Of a stretch of 64,000 bases of DNA, positions 8,704-17,132 are shown piece after piece; the stretch's first letter is position 1; every line of letters starts with the position of its first letter. Both the position numbers and the translations under genes were made by a program. Source of the DNA: Gammaproteobacteria bacterium (lineage in GTDB: Bacteria > Pseudomonadota > Gammaproteobacteria > Steroidobacterales > Rariloculaceae); NCBI GenBank assembly GCA_017577365.1, contig PKRJ01000004.1, positions 1 through 64,000 of the forward strand. The letters are read 5' to 3'. The notes below the pieces were generated by a model that was given only the letters and a program-made list of their open reading frames with translations, made no database searches and was not told the DNA's origin.

Positions 8704-8892
8704 TGCTTTACCCCCTCTTCTCTCGAGCCCGCGATAGCTTACCGGCCCGCCGGAACGCGGCAAATCGCACGCCCGCCGCCGACTCCGACCCGGGAGCGGG
8801 ACGAGCCCGGACCCGCAGCCTTCAACCATCTTGAGCCATCGAACGCACCGTTTCGCGTATCCTTGCGCCGTATCGCGCGAGACCCAAGGAGC

Positions 8893-10140
8893 ATGGCGAT
8901 GCACGCTTCCGTGTTTCCCCTACGATTCGCCGCCGTCGCGGCCTTCGCGATCGGCGCCTCGACGGCCGTCGCTCAGCCCGCCGCGCCGACGCCGCTCGGC
9001 GAAGGCCCGTGGGTGATCGAGACCGAGACCCACAAGGTACGCGTCTCGGTGCTGACGCGCGATCTGCAGTCGCCGTGGAGCCTCGTGTTCCTGCCGAACG
9101 GCGACATGCTGGTGACCGAGAGGCCGGGGCGGCTCCGCGTGATCCGCGACGGCAAGCTCGACCCGACGCCGATCGAAGGGCTGCCGGAAATCGTCGGCGA
9201 GAGCATCGGCGGCTTGATGGGCCTCGCGCTCCACCCGGACTTCGAACGCAACCGCCTCATCTATTTCGCGTACACGAAGCCGAATCCCGAGAACGACGAG
9301 CAGCGCTCGCTCGCCGTCGCGCGCGCCCGCTGGGACGGCGGCGCGAAGCTCGCGGACGTCGAGGACATCTTCGTCGCGAAGGATTGGTACAGCGCGGCGA
9401 TGGCCGCGGAGAACAACCGCTGCTGCGGACAGGGTCCGGCTTCCGGCAGCTACGGCGCGCGCATCGCGTTCGGCCCCGACGGTAAGCTCTACGTCACGAG
9501 CGGCGATCGCAACTGGGGCGAGAAGGCGCAGGATCCTTCGTCGCATCTCGGCAAGATCCTGCGTTTGAACGACGACGGCTCCGTCCCGAGCGACAACCCG
9601 TTCGTCGGCCGCGAAGGTTATCTGCCGGAGATTTACACGCTCGGCCACCGCAATCCGACAGGGCTTCGTTTCGATCCGGCCACGGGCGCGCTGTGGTCGA
9701 CCGAGTTCGGCCCGCGCGGCGGCGACGAGCTGAACCTGATCGAAGCCGGCAAGAACTACGGCTGGATGCTGGTCTCGCAGGGCGAGCATTACGACGGCGC
9801 CCCGAAGGCGCTCGGCGAACGCGGCGTCGAGGGCTATGTCGATCCGGTGCAAGCGTGGGGGCCGGGCGGGAATCCGGGCAACGTGATCGTCTACCGCGGC
9901 GAGCTCTTCCCCGAGTGGCGAGGCAACGTCTTCGTCGCGGCGATGTCGCGGCCCGGCGCGCTCGTGCGCGTGATCGTCGACGAGAACAACAAGCTCGTGC
10001 GCGAGGAACGCCTGCTGACCGAGCTCGAGCAACGCATGCGCGACGTCGTCGAGGCACCGGACGGCCGCATCTTCGTGCTGACCGAGCAATCGCCGTTCGC
10101 ATCGCCCGGTGCAATTCTCGTGTTGGAGCCCGCCCGATGA
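8893..10140 (+). CDS. Secreted PQQ-dependent sugar (sorbosone/glucose) dehydrogenase
   Basis: 415 residues with a Sec signal ending near STAVAQ. The body is the six-bladed soluble glucose/sorbosone dehydrogenase propeller: LQSPWSLVFLPNGDMLVTERPGRL, then GLMGLALHPDF, GARIAFGPDGKLYVTSGDR, YTLGHRNPTGLRFDP, LWSTEFGPRGGDELN and GKNYGW. The glycine-rich and aspartate loops match PQQ- and Ca-binding positions of this family (YliI/Asd type). It would oxidise an aldose or related sugar in the periplasm and pass electrons to the respiratory chain. Start chosen at ATG 8893 with AAGGAG just upstream. Its stop overlaps the next gene's start (ATGA), implying translational coupling with a tannase-family esterase. 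Confidence 0.88.
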   Translation: MAMHASVFPLRFAAVAAFAIGASTAVAQPAAPTPLGEGPWVIETETHKVRVSVLTRDLQSPWSLVFLPNGDMLVTERPGRLRVIRDGKLDPTPIEGLPEIVGESIGGLMGLALHPDFERNRLIYFAYTKPNPENDEQRSLAVARARWDGGAKLADVEDIFVAKDWYSAAMAAENNRCCGQGPASGSYGARIAFGPDGKLYVTSGDRNWGEKAQDPSSHLGKILRLNDDGSVPSDNPFVGREGYLPEIYTLGHRNPTGLRFDPATGALWSTEFGPRGGDELNLIEAGKNYGWMLVSQGEHYDGAPKALGERGVEGYVDPVQAWGPGGNPGNVIVYRGELFPEWRGNVFVAAMSRPGALVRVIVDENNKLVREERLLTELEQRMRDVVEAPDGRIFVLTEQSPFASPGAILVLEPAR

Positions 10141-11711
10141 TTCGTTTCGCTCGCAACGTCCATGACCGCCGCCTCGTCGGCGGCTCGCACGTCAAGGCGG
10201 CCGCGTTCGCCGGCCTGTGCATCGCGAGTCTCGGTGCCGAGGCCGGTGAAGCGGAATGTGCCGCGCTCGCCGAATGGAGCAACGGTCCGGCCGATCTCAG
10301 GATCACCGAAGCCGTTTACTCGACGAATCGCGTTCCGCGCGGCCCGGGTTTCGGACCGCCGCCCGCGCCGCTTCCGCCGCATTGTCATATCGAAGGCAGC
10401 TTCGAGCATCGCGTCGGCGTCGACGGGCGCGAGTACGCGATCCGCTTCGCGATCAATCTGCCGGACAACTGGAACGGCCGTTTTCTGTATCAGGGCGGCG
10501 GCGGCTTGAACGGCACGCTGCAGGAGCCGACCGGCGCCAACGCCACGGGCGGCGAATCCGCGCTCGAGCGGGGCTTCGCCGTCGCGAGCACCGACAGCGG
10601 TCACACGGGCGCCGGCTTCGACGCCAGCTTCATGGCCGATCAGCAGGCGATGCTGAATTTCCAGTATCAGGCCAACGCGAAGGTCACCGAGGTCGCGCGG
10701 CCGATGATCGAGGCCTACTACGGCCGGCCGATCGCGCACAGCTACTTCGTCGGCTGCTCGACCGGCGGCCGCGAAGGCATGATCATGGCGCAGCGCTTCC
10801 CGCACCTCTTCGACGGCATCGTCTCCGGCGCGCCCGCGATGCGCACCGGCGTGAGCAATCTCGCGTTGCGCTGGATCAGCGTCGAGCTCGGCAAGGTGAC
10901 CAATCCGCGCGATCCGTTCACGCCGGACGAGGAGCGCCTGATCATGGACGCGCTGATGAAGCGCTGCGATGCGCTCGACGGGCACGAGGACGGCCTGATC
11001 TTCAATCGCAGCGCCTGCGACTTCGATCCGCGCGAGCTCGCGTGCTCGAAGGCGTCGGGATCGGCCTGCCTCGCGGACGAGAAAGCCGATGCGCTCGCCC
11101 GCGCGCTCGGCGGACCGGTGAACGCGGCAGGCTATCCGGTCTACGTGTCGTTCCCGTACGACTCCGCGCTCGACGACCAGGGATTCATTCCCGGCCTGCT
11201 GCTCGGGGGCGGCAACCCGCCGGAAGGCACGCACGGCGCGGACATGCAAAGCCAGGACGTCGACGCGGAATACTTCGAGGCCGTCGCGATGGACGAGGCG
11301 ATCGGCACCACCGCGACGCAGTACAACGTCAGCACGTTCATCCTCGAAGGCGGCAAGCACATCTTCTATCACGGCGAGGGGGACGCGTGGTTCTCGTCGA
11401 ACGACACCGTGCGCTACTTCGAGCGCATGGCGGAGGCGAACCGCAATATCAAAGAGGTCGACGAGTACGCGCGCCTCTATCTCGTGCCCGGCATGGGACA
11501 TTGCGCCGGCGGCGAGCGCACGGTCGATACGTTCGATCTGTTGACGCCGCTCGTCGAGTGGGTCGAGAACGGCACGCCGCCGGGTTCGGTCGTCGCGACC
11601 GGCCGCTCGATGCCGGGCGAGAGCCGTCCGCTCTGCCCGTGGCCGACGTACGCGCATTTCGAAGGCGGCGATCCCGCGCGCGCTGAAAGCTATTCGTGCC
11701 GCACGCCGTGA
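10137..11711 (+). CDS. Tannase/feruloyl esterase family protein, secreted
   Basis: 524 residues with an N-terminal hydrophobic signal. An alpha/beta-hydrolase of the tannase family: nucleophile Ser208 in GCSTGGREG, acid Asp416 in HGEGDAWFS, base His455 in PGMGHCAGG. The acid and base are each next to a Cys or within the typical family loops, and the lid contains several Cys. Family enzymes cleave galloyl, feruloyl or similar aromatic esters outside or in the periplasm. The ATG overlaps the PQQ-dehydrogenase stop (ATGA), so the two are made together, which suggests a substrate made of an aromatic acid esterified to a sugar. The precise substrate cannot be deduced. Confidence 0.87.
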   Translation: MIRFARNVHDRRLVGGSHVKAAAFAGLCIASLGAEAGEAECAALAEWSNGPADLRITEAVYSTNRVPRGPGFGPPPAPLPPHCHIEGSFEHRVGVDGREYAIRFAINLPDNWNGRFLYQGGGGLNGTLQEPTGANATGGESALERGFAVASTDSGHTGAGFDASFMADQQAMLNFQYQANAKVTEVARPMIEAYYGRPIAHSYFVGCSTGGREGMIMAQRFPHLFDGIVSGAPAMRTGVSNLALRWISVELGKVTNPRDPFTPDEERLIMDALMKRCDALDGHEDGLIFNRSACDFDPRELACSKASGSACLADEKADALARALGGPVNAAGYPVYVSFPYDSALDDQGFIPGLLLGGGNPPEGTHGADMQSQDVDAEYFEAVAMDEAIGTTATQYNVSTFILEGGKHIFYHGEGDAWFSSNDTVRYFERMAEANRNIKEVDEYARLYLVPGMGHCAGGERTVDTFDLLTPLVEWVENGTPPGSVVATGRSMPGESRPLCPWPTYAHFEGGDPARAESYSCRTP

Positions 11712-11718
11712 CCGCGCT

Positions 11719-11742
11719 CGCGCGCCGCGGCCGCGGCGCGCG
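11719..11742. terminator. 24-base GC palindrome after the tannase gene
   Basis: CGCGCGCCGCGG is followed directly by its reverse complement, eight bases after the tannase stop. It could fold as a very stable hairpin in the transcript; a short TTT lies seven bases beyond. Likely a transcription stop or RNA-end stabiliser. Confidence 0.45.
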
Positions 11743-11782
11743 ACTCGTTTAAGATAGGCGCGGCGTTCGACGAGATAGGCGA

Positions 11783-12244
11783 ATGACGAAAGACGCTGCG
11801 TCAGAGACGATTTGGCGGCCGGGCGTCACGCTCGAGCTGCTCCGCGCTAGGCTCAAGAACACGCTCGCCGAGCACATCGGCATCGAGCTCGTCGAGCTCG
11901 GCCCCGATTACTTGAGCGGGACGATGCGCGTCGACCATCGCACGTGTCAGCCGATGCGGCTCTTACACGGCGGCGCGTCGGTCGTGCTCGCGGAGACGAT
12001 CGGCAGCCTCGCCGCGAACGCGGCGAATCACGATCCCGCGCGCCACTTCGTGGGTCAGGAGATCAACGCGAATCACCTGCGTCCGGTGCCCGAAGGCCGG
12101 TCCGTCACCGGCGTCGCGCGGCCCGTGCACATCGGCCGATCGAGCCAGGTCTGGAACATCGAGATCCGGAACGAAAAGGATCAGCTCGTCTGCGTGTCGC
12201 GGCTCACGACGGCGGCCGTGCCGGCGGCGCGGCCCGAGCCGTAG
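11783..12244 (+). CDS. PaaI-type hotdog thioesterase
   Basis: 153 residues, single hotdog domain. The signature is LHGGASVVLAETIGS, where HGG binds the CoA thioester and the Glu acts in hydrolysis. INANHLRPVPEGRSVTGVARPVHIGRSSQVWNIEI is the usual second half of the PaaI/YbgC/MenI-like (hydroxyphenylacetyl- or DHNA-CoA-like) families. It probably hydrolyses an aromatic or other acyl-CoA in the cytoplasm. Its place after the tannase gene hints at aromatic-acid metabolism, but the intervening palindrome suggests a separate transcript. Confidence 0.88.
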   Translation: MTKDAASETIWRPGVTLELLRARLKNTLAEHIGIELVELGPDYLSGTMRVDHRTCQPMRLLHGGASVVLAETIGSLAANAANHDPARHFVGQEINANHLRPVPEGRSVTGVARPVHIGRSSQVWNIEIRNEKDQLVCVSRLTTAAVPAARPEP

Positions 12245-12282
12245 GCGCTCACGCTCGGCTCCATCCCCAATATCGTTAGCGC

Positions 12283-12930
12283 ATGGACTTCATCGTCAAA
12301 GGCTGGAGCTACGTCCTCAGCACCGTGCTCGCGCTGCTGCCGATCGTCAATCCGCTGGCGACGGTAGGCGTCTTGCTCGCGATCACCGCGGGCCTCTCCG
12401 AACGCGAGCGCATCGCGCAGACGCGCCGCGCGTGCGTCTACATGGCGCTGATCCTGATCGCGTTCCTCGTCGCGGGCGGCCTCATCATGAGCTTCTTCGG
12501 GATCTCGATCCCGGGCCTGCGGATCGCGGGCGGCTTGATCGTGAGCTACATCGGCTTCCGAATGCTCTTCCCGGAGCCCAAGACGATCACGAGCCAGGAG
12601 CAGCGCGAGGCGCTCGAGAAGGAAGACGTCTCGTTCACGCCGCTTGCGATGCCGAGCCTGAGCGGCCCCGGCTCGATCGCCGTCGTCATCGGATTGTCCT
12701 CGACGCTCCGGGGCGGCGACGTGCTGCTCGGTCACGTCTTCATGGCGGTCGGGATCGTGATCACGGCGCTCATCTCCTACCTCATATTGCGTGCCGCGAC
12801 TCCGCTTCAAGCCATGCTCGGCGCGACGGGCATCAACGCGATATCGCGCATCATGGGCTTCATCCTGGTCTGCATCGGGGTGCAGTTCGTGATCAACGGC
12901 GTGCTCGAGATCGTCGGCGGCATCGCCTGA
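12283..12930 (+). CDS. MarC family integral membrane protein
   Basis: 215 residues with about six hydrophobic segments. It contains the MarC features ALLPIVNPLATVGVLLAITAG near the N-terminus, RIAGGLIVSYIGFRML in the middle, and the PLAMPSLSGPGSIAVVIGLS motif (the usual P-x-x-x-GPGSI loop). MarC proteins are inner-membrane proteins of unknown function; the old link to multidrug resistance in E. coli was not confirmed. The ATG has only a weak ribosome site. Downstream follows a universal stress protein gene about 110 bases away, possibly in the same unit. Confidence 0.9.
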   Translation: MDFIVKGWSYVLSTVLALLPIVNPLATVGVLLAITAGLSERERIAQTRRACVYMALILIAFLVAGGLIMSFFGISIPGLRIAGGLIVSYIGFRMLFPEPKTITSQEQREALEKEDVSFTPLAMPSLSGPGSIAVVIGLSSTLRGGDVLLGHVFMAVGIVITALISYLILRAATPLQAMLGATGINAISRIMGFILVCIGVQFVINGVLEIVGGIA

Positions 12931-13042
12931 AGCATTTCATCGGCGTTTGCAAGCTCGGTTAGTAGCGGATTGACGCCGCCCGCACGGCCTTTCACGCTTC
13001 CGATGGGTGATCCCCTTCGGATCGACCGGTGGGAGCACGAGC

Positions 13043-14011
13043 ATGGCGTTCAGCAAGATTCTCGTCGCGCTCTCGAGGACCGACACGCTCGAGCAGCCGG
13101 CGTTGAAAAGGGCGCTGACGCTGCGGAACGGCGCGAAGCTCGAGCTGTTGCGCTGCGTCTACGAGCCTAACCTCGAAGGTTCTCCGCTCGTCACCCGGGA
13201 GGAAGACTACATCGACGTCCGCGACGCCCTCGTGCACGAAGCGGCGAACGGCCTGAGGGACATCGTCGACGAGCTCCGCAAGCGGGGCGAGACCGTCGAC
13301 GCGACGGTCGTGTGGGACTACCCGGTGTATCAGGGCATCATCCGGCGCGCGCTGGCGACCAACGCCGATCTCGTCGTCAGCGAATCGCTGCGAGCCATCG
13401 GTCCGAGGCGCTTATCGAGCGCGGACTGGGATCTCGTATTGAATTGCCCGGTGCCCCTGCTGATGGTGAAGTCGGACGGAACCGCCGCTTACGGCCATGT
13501 CGCCGCCGCGGTCGATCCGTTCCACACCCGCGCGAAGCCCGCCGCGCTCGACGAGGTTATAGTGGCGGAAGCTGCGGATGCCGCACGTACGTTCGGGGCT
13601 CGATTCAGCGCGGTGCATTGCGTCGTGCCCTTCGCGCAGATCGTGCCGTTCGAGCGCGAAGGCAAGCGCCCGCCGGCCGAAGCCGAGGCGAATCTGATCG
13701 ACACGAGCCGCGAAGCCGTCGCACGACTGCTCGCGAAGCACGGCGTGGACGCGCAAGCCGCACGCATATTGCGCGGGCCGCCGGGCCGCATGCTTCCCGA
13801 GTTCGTCGAGCGCGAGGGTGTGGGTCTTCTGACGATGGGCGCCCTGTCCCGTGCGCAGATGGCGGACCTCGTCATCGGATCGACGGCCGCGGAGGTTCTC
13901 GACAACGTCGAATGCGATCTGTTGATCGTGAAGCCGCCTCGATTCTTCGAGACGGTCGCCGCACGGATACGGAAGGAGCCTCTGACGGAGCCTCTGTTCT
14001 ATCCGTTCTGA
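13043..14011 (+). CDS. Tandem universal stress protein (UspE-like)
   Basis: 322 residues made of two Usp domains (about 1-150 and 155-310). The first starts with SKILVALSRTDTLEQPALKRAL and contains a long helix and PVPLLMVKS, its beta-strand end; the second ends with GLLTMGALSRAQMADLVIGSTAAEVLDNVECDLLIVKPP, the standard Usp C-terminal motif (G-2x-G-9x-G-S/T ATP loop). Tandem Usp proteins of the UspE type act in stress survival. I took the ATG at 13043 because GGGAG lies upstream and it starts directly at the domain; an earlier in-frame start (13007) would add 12 residues. Confidence 0.87.
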   Translation: MAFSKILVALSRTDTLEQPALKRALTLRNGAKLELLRCVYEPNLEGSPLVTREEDYIDVRDALVHEAANGLRDIVDELRKRGETVDATVVWDYPVYQGIIRRALATNADLVVSESLRAIGPRRLSSADWDLVLNCPVPLLMVKSDGTAAYGHVAAAVDPFHTRAKPAALDEVIVAEAADAARTFGARFSAVHCVVPFAQIVPFEREGKRPPAEAEANLIDTSREAVARLLAKHGVDAQAARILRGPPGRMLPEFVEREGVGLLTMGALSRAQMADLVIGSTAAEVLDNVECDLLIVKPPRFFETVAARIRKEPLTEPLFYPF

Positions 14012-14047
14012 TCGAAAGCGCCGCCGTCCGCACGAGCCGAGCACGAC

Positions 14048-14080
14048 GCCGGCGCCGCACCCTCGGGGTACGGCGCCGGC
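14048..14080. terminator. Hairpin between convergent Usp and TonB-receptor genes
   Basis: GCCGGCGCCG pairs exactly with CGGCGCCGGC; between them ACCC-TCG-GGGT adds a second 4-bp stem after one C/A mismatch. The arm pair gives a very stable hairpin of about 14 bp, 36 bases after the Usp stop and 46 bases before the end of the oppositely oriented receptor gene. No T-run; probably a shared end for both transcripts. Confidence 0.55.
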
Positions 14081-14126
14081 CGCTAGCCGCTTCGCTCTAC
14101 GCCGCGTACGGCGTGAGAGGCTACCG

Positions 14127-16502
14127 CTAGAAGGAACGCGTGAACGTCAGGAACCATTCGCGCGGGCGGCCCGGCTGCGCCTGCCGGAACGGCTGCCCGA
14201 ACGCGGTGAGGTCGAACACGTTCAACAGGTGCTCCTCGTCCGTGAGGTTCGTCGCGCCGACCGCGATGCTCCAGTCGTCCATCGGCGAGCGGTACGTCAC
14301 GCGCAGGTTGAACAGCTCATACCCGTCGACGCACGAGCTCGGCCGGCTCGCGAAGAGGCCCTCCGACACCTGATCGAGCGCGCTGCAGATCTTCGTCTGG
14401 AAATAGCCGTCGATGCGAGGCGAGAGCGTCCCACCGCCCGGCAGGTAGAAGTTGTATTGCAGCGCGAGGTTCGCATTCCACTCGGGGACGAAGGCCGGAG
14501 TGTTGCCGGACACGATGTCCGGGCTGCTCCAGTCCGTATAGCCCGCGCCGCCGCTCAGAACGAGTGCATCCGTCGGACGGTAATCGAACTCGAACTCGAT
14601 GCCGCTGATCTCGCCCGGCACGTTGACGTAGTTCGTCAGGGACGTCAGACCCGAGCACGTTGCGGGCCCGCCCGGCTGCGGGTTCGCGACCGCATCGCCT
14701 GGAATGATGTTGCCGTCCGCGTCCTTCAGGCACTCGACGCCGCCGCGCGGCACGATGCGCTGCTCGTAGTCGGAGTAGAACACCGCCGTGTTGAAGCGCA
14801 AACGTCCGTCGGCGAAATCACCCTTGATGCCGAGCTCGTACGCCGTGAGCTCCTCGCCGGAAACCGGCACGAGCTGCGACGGCTGGAACGGACGCGGGTT
14901 GTACGCGAGCGGGCGATAACCCGTCGCCACGGACGCGTAGAGCATCTTGTTGTTGTCCCTACCGAAGCTCCAGTCGACGCCGAGGCGGTAGTCCGTGGAG
15001 TCGTCGCTGTTCTCGAGCCGACGCGTGATGACCGTGTTGTCGAAGTCGACGTTCTTGTCGTCCTCGGAATAGCGCAGGCCGAGCGTGACGCTCGTGCGGT
15101 CGCTCAGCTGGTAAACGAGCTGCGAGTAGAGCGAGCGGTTCTCGTTCTCCTGCACGTTCAGGCCGTTGACGAGGATGCCGCTCGGACCGGCGAACGCCGG
15201 CAGCAGCACCATCTGCGCGGCGACGACGTCGCTCTGGTACAGGAACAGGCCGACCGTCCAGTCGAGGCGCTCGTTCAGCGCGAGGCCGCTGAGCTGCAGC
15301 TCGGCCGTCTGCTGCTCGAACTCGATGTGGCCGTTGACCTCCTGCCCCGGCAGCGGCGAGCCGTCGTGGTCGGTCGCGAACTGCGAATCGTACCGGCGGT
15401 CGGCCAGCACGAGCTTCGCCGAGATCGACTCGCTGATGTCCCAGTTCAACGAGCCGGAGAGCCCTTCGGTCCGAACCGTCGAGATGGGCTCGTTGATCAG
15501 GCCCGTGACCGGGTCGCGGAACGTCGCGTAGTTCTTGTAGATCGAGCCCGTGAGGAAGCGCTCGTCGTATTGCACGCCGTACGTGTCGAGCATCAGCTGA
15601 TTCCACGCGGCGAACGCCGGCGCATCGCCGATCGCCGTGATCACGTCGCCCTGCGACTCGCTGTCGTCGTCCGAATAGTCGTACGTGAACGACAGCGTCA
15701 CCGTATCGCTCGGCACGTAACGCAGCGCGACGCGCGCGCCGATCGTGTCTTCCCCGCCGAGCGTGCCGATCTTGCAGCCCGCGCCCCGGTTGCGCGTGAT
15801 GGACGGCAGCGTGCCCGCTTCGTCCGGACGCTCGCACGTGAAGTCGATGAGGTCGACGTGGCCATCGCGCTTCTTCGAGGCCGCGGCGACGCGGGCGAAC
15901 AGGTTCTCGGTCAGAGCGAAGTCGTAGCTCGCGCGCACCTCGGTTCGGTCGAAGTCGCCGACCGTCGCCGAGATCGTGCCCGTGCCGTCTCCCCGCGGCT
16001 CGCGCGTGATCAGCCGCATCGCGCCGCCGATCGAGTTGCGCCCGAACAGCGTGCCTTGCGGTCCGCGCAGCACCTCGACGCGCTCGAGATCGAGCAGATC
16101 GAACATCGAGCCCATCACGGTCGCGTGGTAGACGTCGTCGATGTACATGCTGACGCCGGGCTCGAAGGCGAAGTTGAAATCGTTCTGACCGACGCCGCGG
16201 ATGTACGCGACCATCGAGTTACCGAAAGCCGCCTGCGCCTTCTGGAAGTACGCGTTCGGCACCGTATAGCCGATCTGCGCAGTCGTCGTGAACGAGCGCG
16301 CCTCGATCTCCTGCGCGGTGATCGCCGTGATCGCAATCGGCGTCTCCTGCAGGTTCTCCTCGCGGAACCGCGCGGTGACGACGATTTCCTCGAGGTTCGA
16401 CGCCCCGCTCTCTTGCTGAGCAAGCGCCGGCTGCGCTGCCACAGCGGCGGCGAGCGCGCTGAGCGTACCGACGGCGGTGCGTTTTCCGATTCGATGCTTC
16501 AT
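14127..16502 (-). CDS. TonB-dependent outer-membrane receptor
   Basis: 791 residues with a Sec signal (cut near ALAQ, about residue 28). A plug domain follows, with a TonB-box-like EEIVVTA, then the plug motif RVEVLRGPQGTLFGRNSIGGAMRL. The remainder is a 22-strand barrel ending in the aromatic FTRSF, the signal for barrel assembly. This branch (LEEIVVTARFREENLQETP) is common in marine and soil proteobacteria; it would import a large or scarce nutrient, using ExbBD-TonB energy. The ligand is unknown. The start at 16502 (ATG, with GGAGAGGGAG upstream) gives the signal peptide directly. Paralogous to the receptor at 19484. Confidence 0.92.
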   Translation of the reverse strand: MKHRIGKRTAVGTLSALAAAVAAQPALAQQESGASNLEEIVVTARFREENLQETPIAITAITAQEIEARSFTTTAQIGYTVPNAYFQKAQAAFGNSMVAYIRGVGQNDFNFAFEPGVSMYIDDVYHATVMGSMFDLLDLERVEVLRGPQGTLFGRNSIGGAMRLITREPRGDGTGTISATVGDFDRTEVRASYDFALTENLFARVAAASKKRDGHVDLIDFTCERPDEAGTLPSITRNRGAGCKIGTLGGEDTIGARVALRYVPSDTVTLSFTYDYSDDDSESQGDVITAIGDAPAFAAWNQLMLDTYGVQYDERFLTGSIYKNYATFRDPVTGLINEPISTVRTEGLSGSLNWDISESISAKLVLADRRYDSQFATDHDGSPLPGQEVNGHIEFEQQTAELQLSGLALNERLDWTVGLFLYQSDVVAAQMVLLPAFAGPSGILVNGLNVQENENRSLYSQLVYQLSDRTSVTLGLRYSEDDKNVDFDNTVITRRLENSDDSTDYRLGVDWSFGRDNNKMLYASVATGYRPLAYNPRPFQPSQLVPVSGEELTAYELGIKGDFADGRLRFNTAVFYSDYEQRIVPRGGVECLKDADGNIIPGDAVANPQPGGPATCSGLTSLTNYVNVPGEISGIEFEFDYRPTDALVLSGGAGYTDWSSPDIVSGNTPAFVPEWNANLALQYNFYLPGGGTLSPRIDGYFQTKICSALDQVSEGLFASRPSSCVDGYELFNLRVTYRSPMDDWSIAVGATNLTDEEHLLNVFDLTAFGQPFRQAQPGRPREWFLTFTRSF

Positions 16503-17132
16503 GTGGGACTCCCTCTCCTGGCATGCGGCCAGATGTTGCTGTGACGCAACAACCGTACATATCGCATAGATATGAATGTTGCTAATATGCGTCAAACGGC
16601 GTGATCCTAGGAGCCCCTCGCCATATTGTCAATCATCTCGTATGCACTTTATTCCCGGAAACGGACGTCCAGGGCCGTGTCGTAGAAAAGCCCTGTGCGC
16701 CGGCGAGAACCGGTCCGAGCATCATCGTCGAGGAACTTCGCCGGTGAACGCCTGCTGGACACGCGCGGCGGCGGGTCGGAACGGACGTCGGCATCCTCGA
16801 GAAGAGCCACGAGCAAAGCCGCGGGCGTTCTCTGCGTTGGCCGGTTTGCCTTCGGTTTCTTGCAACGGGCCACGACCTCGTAGACGCCCACGCATCGACT
16901 CAGCGTGGTTGACGATGTAATCAACGGCTTCCTTGTTCTTGGTGAACAGCTCTTCGAGCTGTGCTCGCACTTTTTCGACGCCGCGGCCGTCCTCAGCCTG
17001 CGCGAGGCAGGCCGAGGCTATTGCGGCGCTGAAGGGCCTCAGACGGACGGGTTGGTTCTCCTCAATGGCCCGGCGTCTTCGCCCGGCTATACTTCGATTC
17101 TTTCGCGTCGATATCCGCGAACCGGAGCAGCT
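16503..17132. other. 630-base gap between TonB receptor and TrpB2 genes
   Basis: Beyond the receptor promoter, no intact gene can be supported here. On the minus strand between about 16650 and 17060 one frame reads ...GVEKVRAQLEELFTKNKEAVDYIVNHAESMRG and another then reads ...VGVYEVVARCKKPKANRP and on to an end at 16649; codon third-position bias seems to move from one frame to the other near 16890. This could be a small frameshifted gene or chance. No good start codon with a ribosome site was found. Confidence 0.4.
16534..16595 (-). promoter_or_regulatory. Promoter region with two palindromes upstream of the TonB receptor
   Basis: This AT-rich stretch stands out in GC-rich DNA. Read on the minus strand, TTGACG (16590-16595) is followed after 17 bases by TATCTA (16567-16572), a usable but weak -10. 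Two inverted repeats lie here: CATATC-n5-GATATG (16558-16574), which covers the -10, and TGTTGC-n6-GCAACA (16534-16551), just downstream. A further TGTTGC half-site lies at 16577-16582 within the spacer. These look like operator sites for a dimeric regulator; no regulator gene is adjacent. Confidence 0.5.

Noticed and set aside
7678..8892. Open frame of about 405 codons upstream of the PQQ dehydrogenase start
   Set aside because: It is antisense to the MDR oxidoreductase, made up of R-, D- and H-rich shadow sequence, and the secreted dehydrogenase starts cleanly with a signal peptide and ribosome site at 8893.
14229..16544. 771-codon plus-strand frame opposite the first TonB receptor
   Set aside because: Shadow of the receptor in GC-rich DNA; rich in R, E, V and D without motifs.
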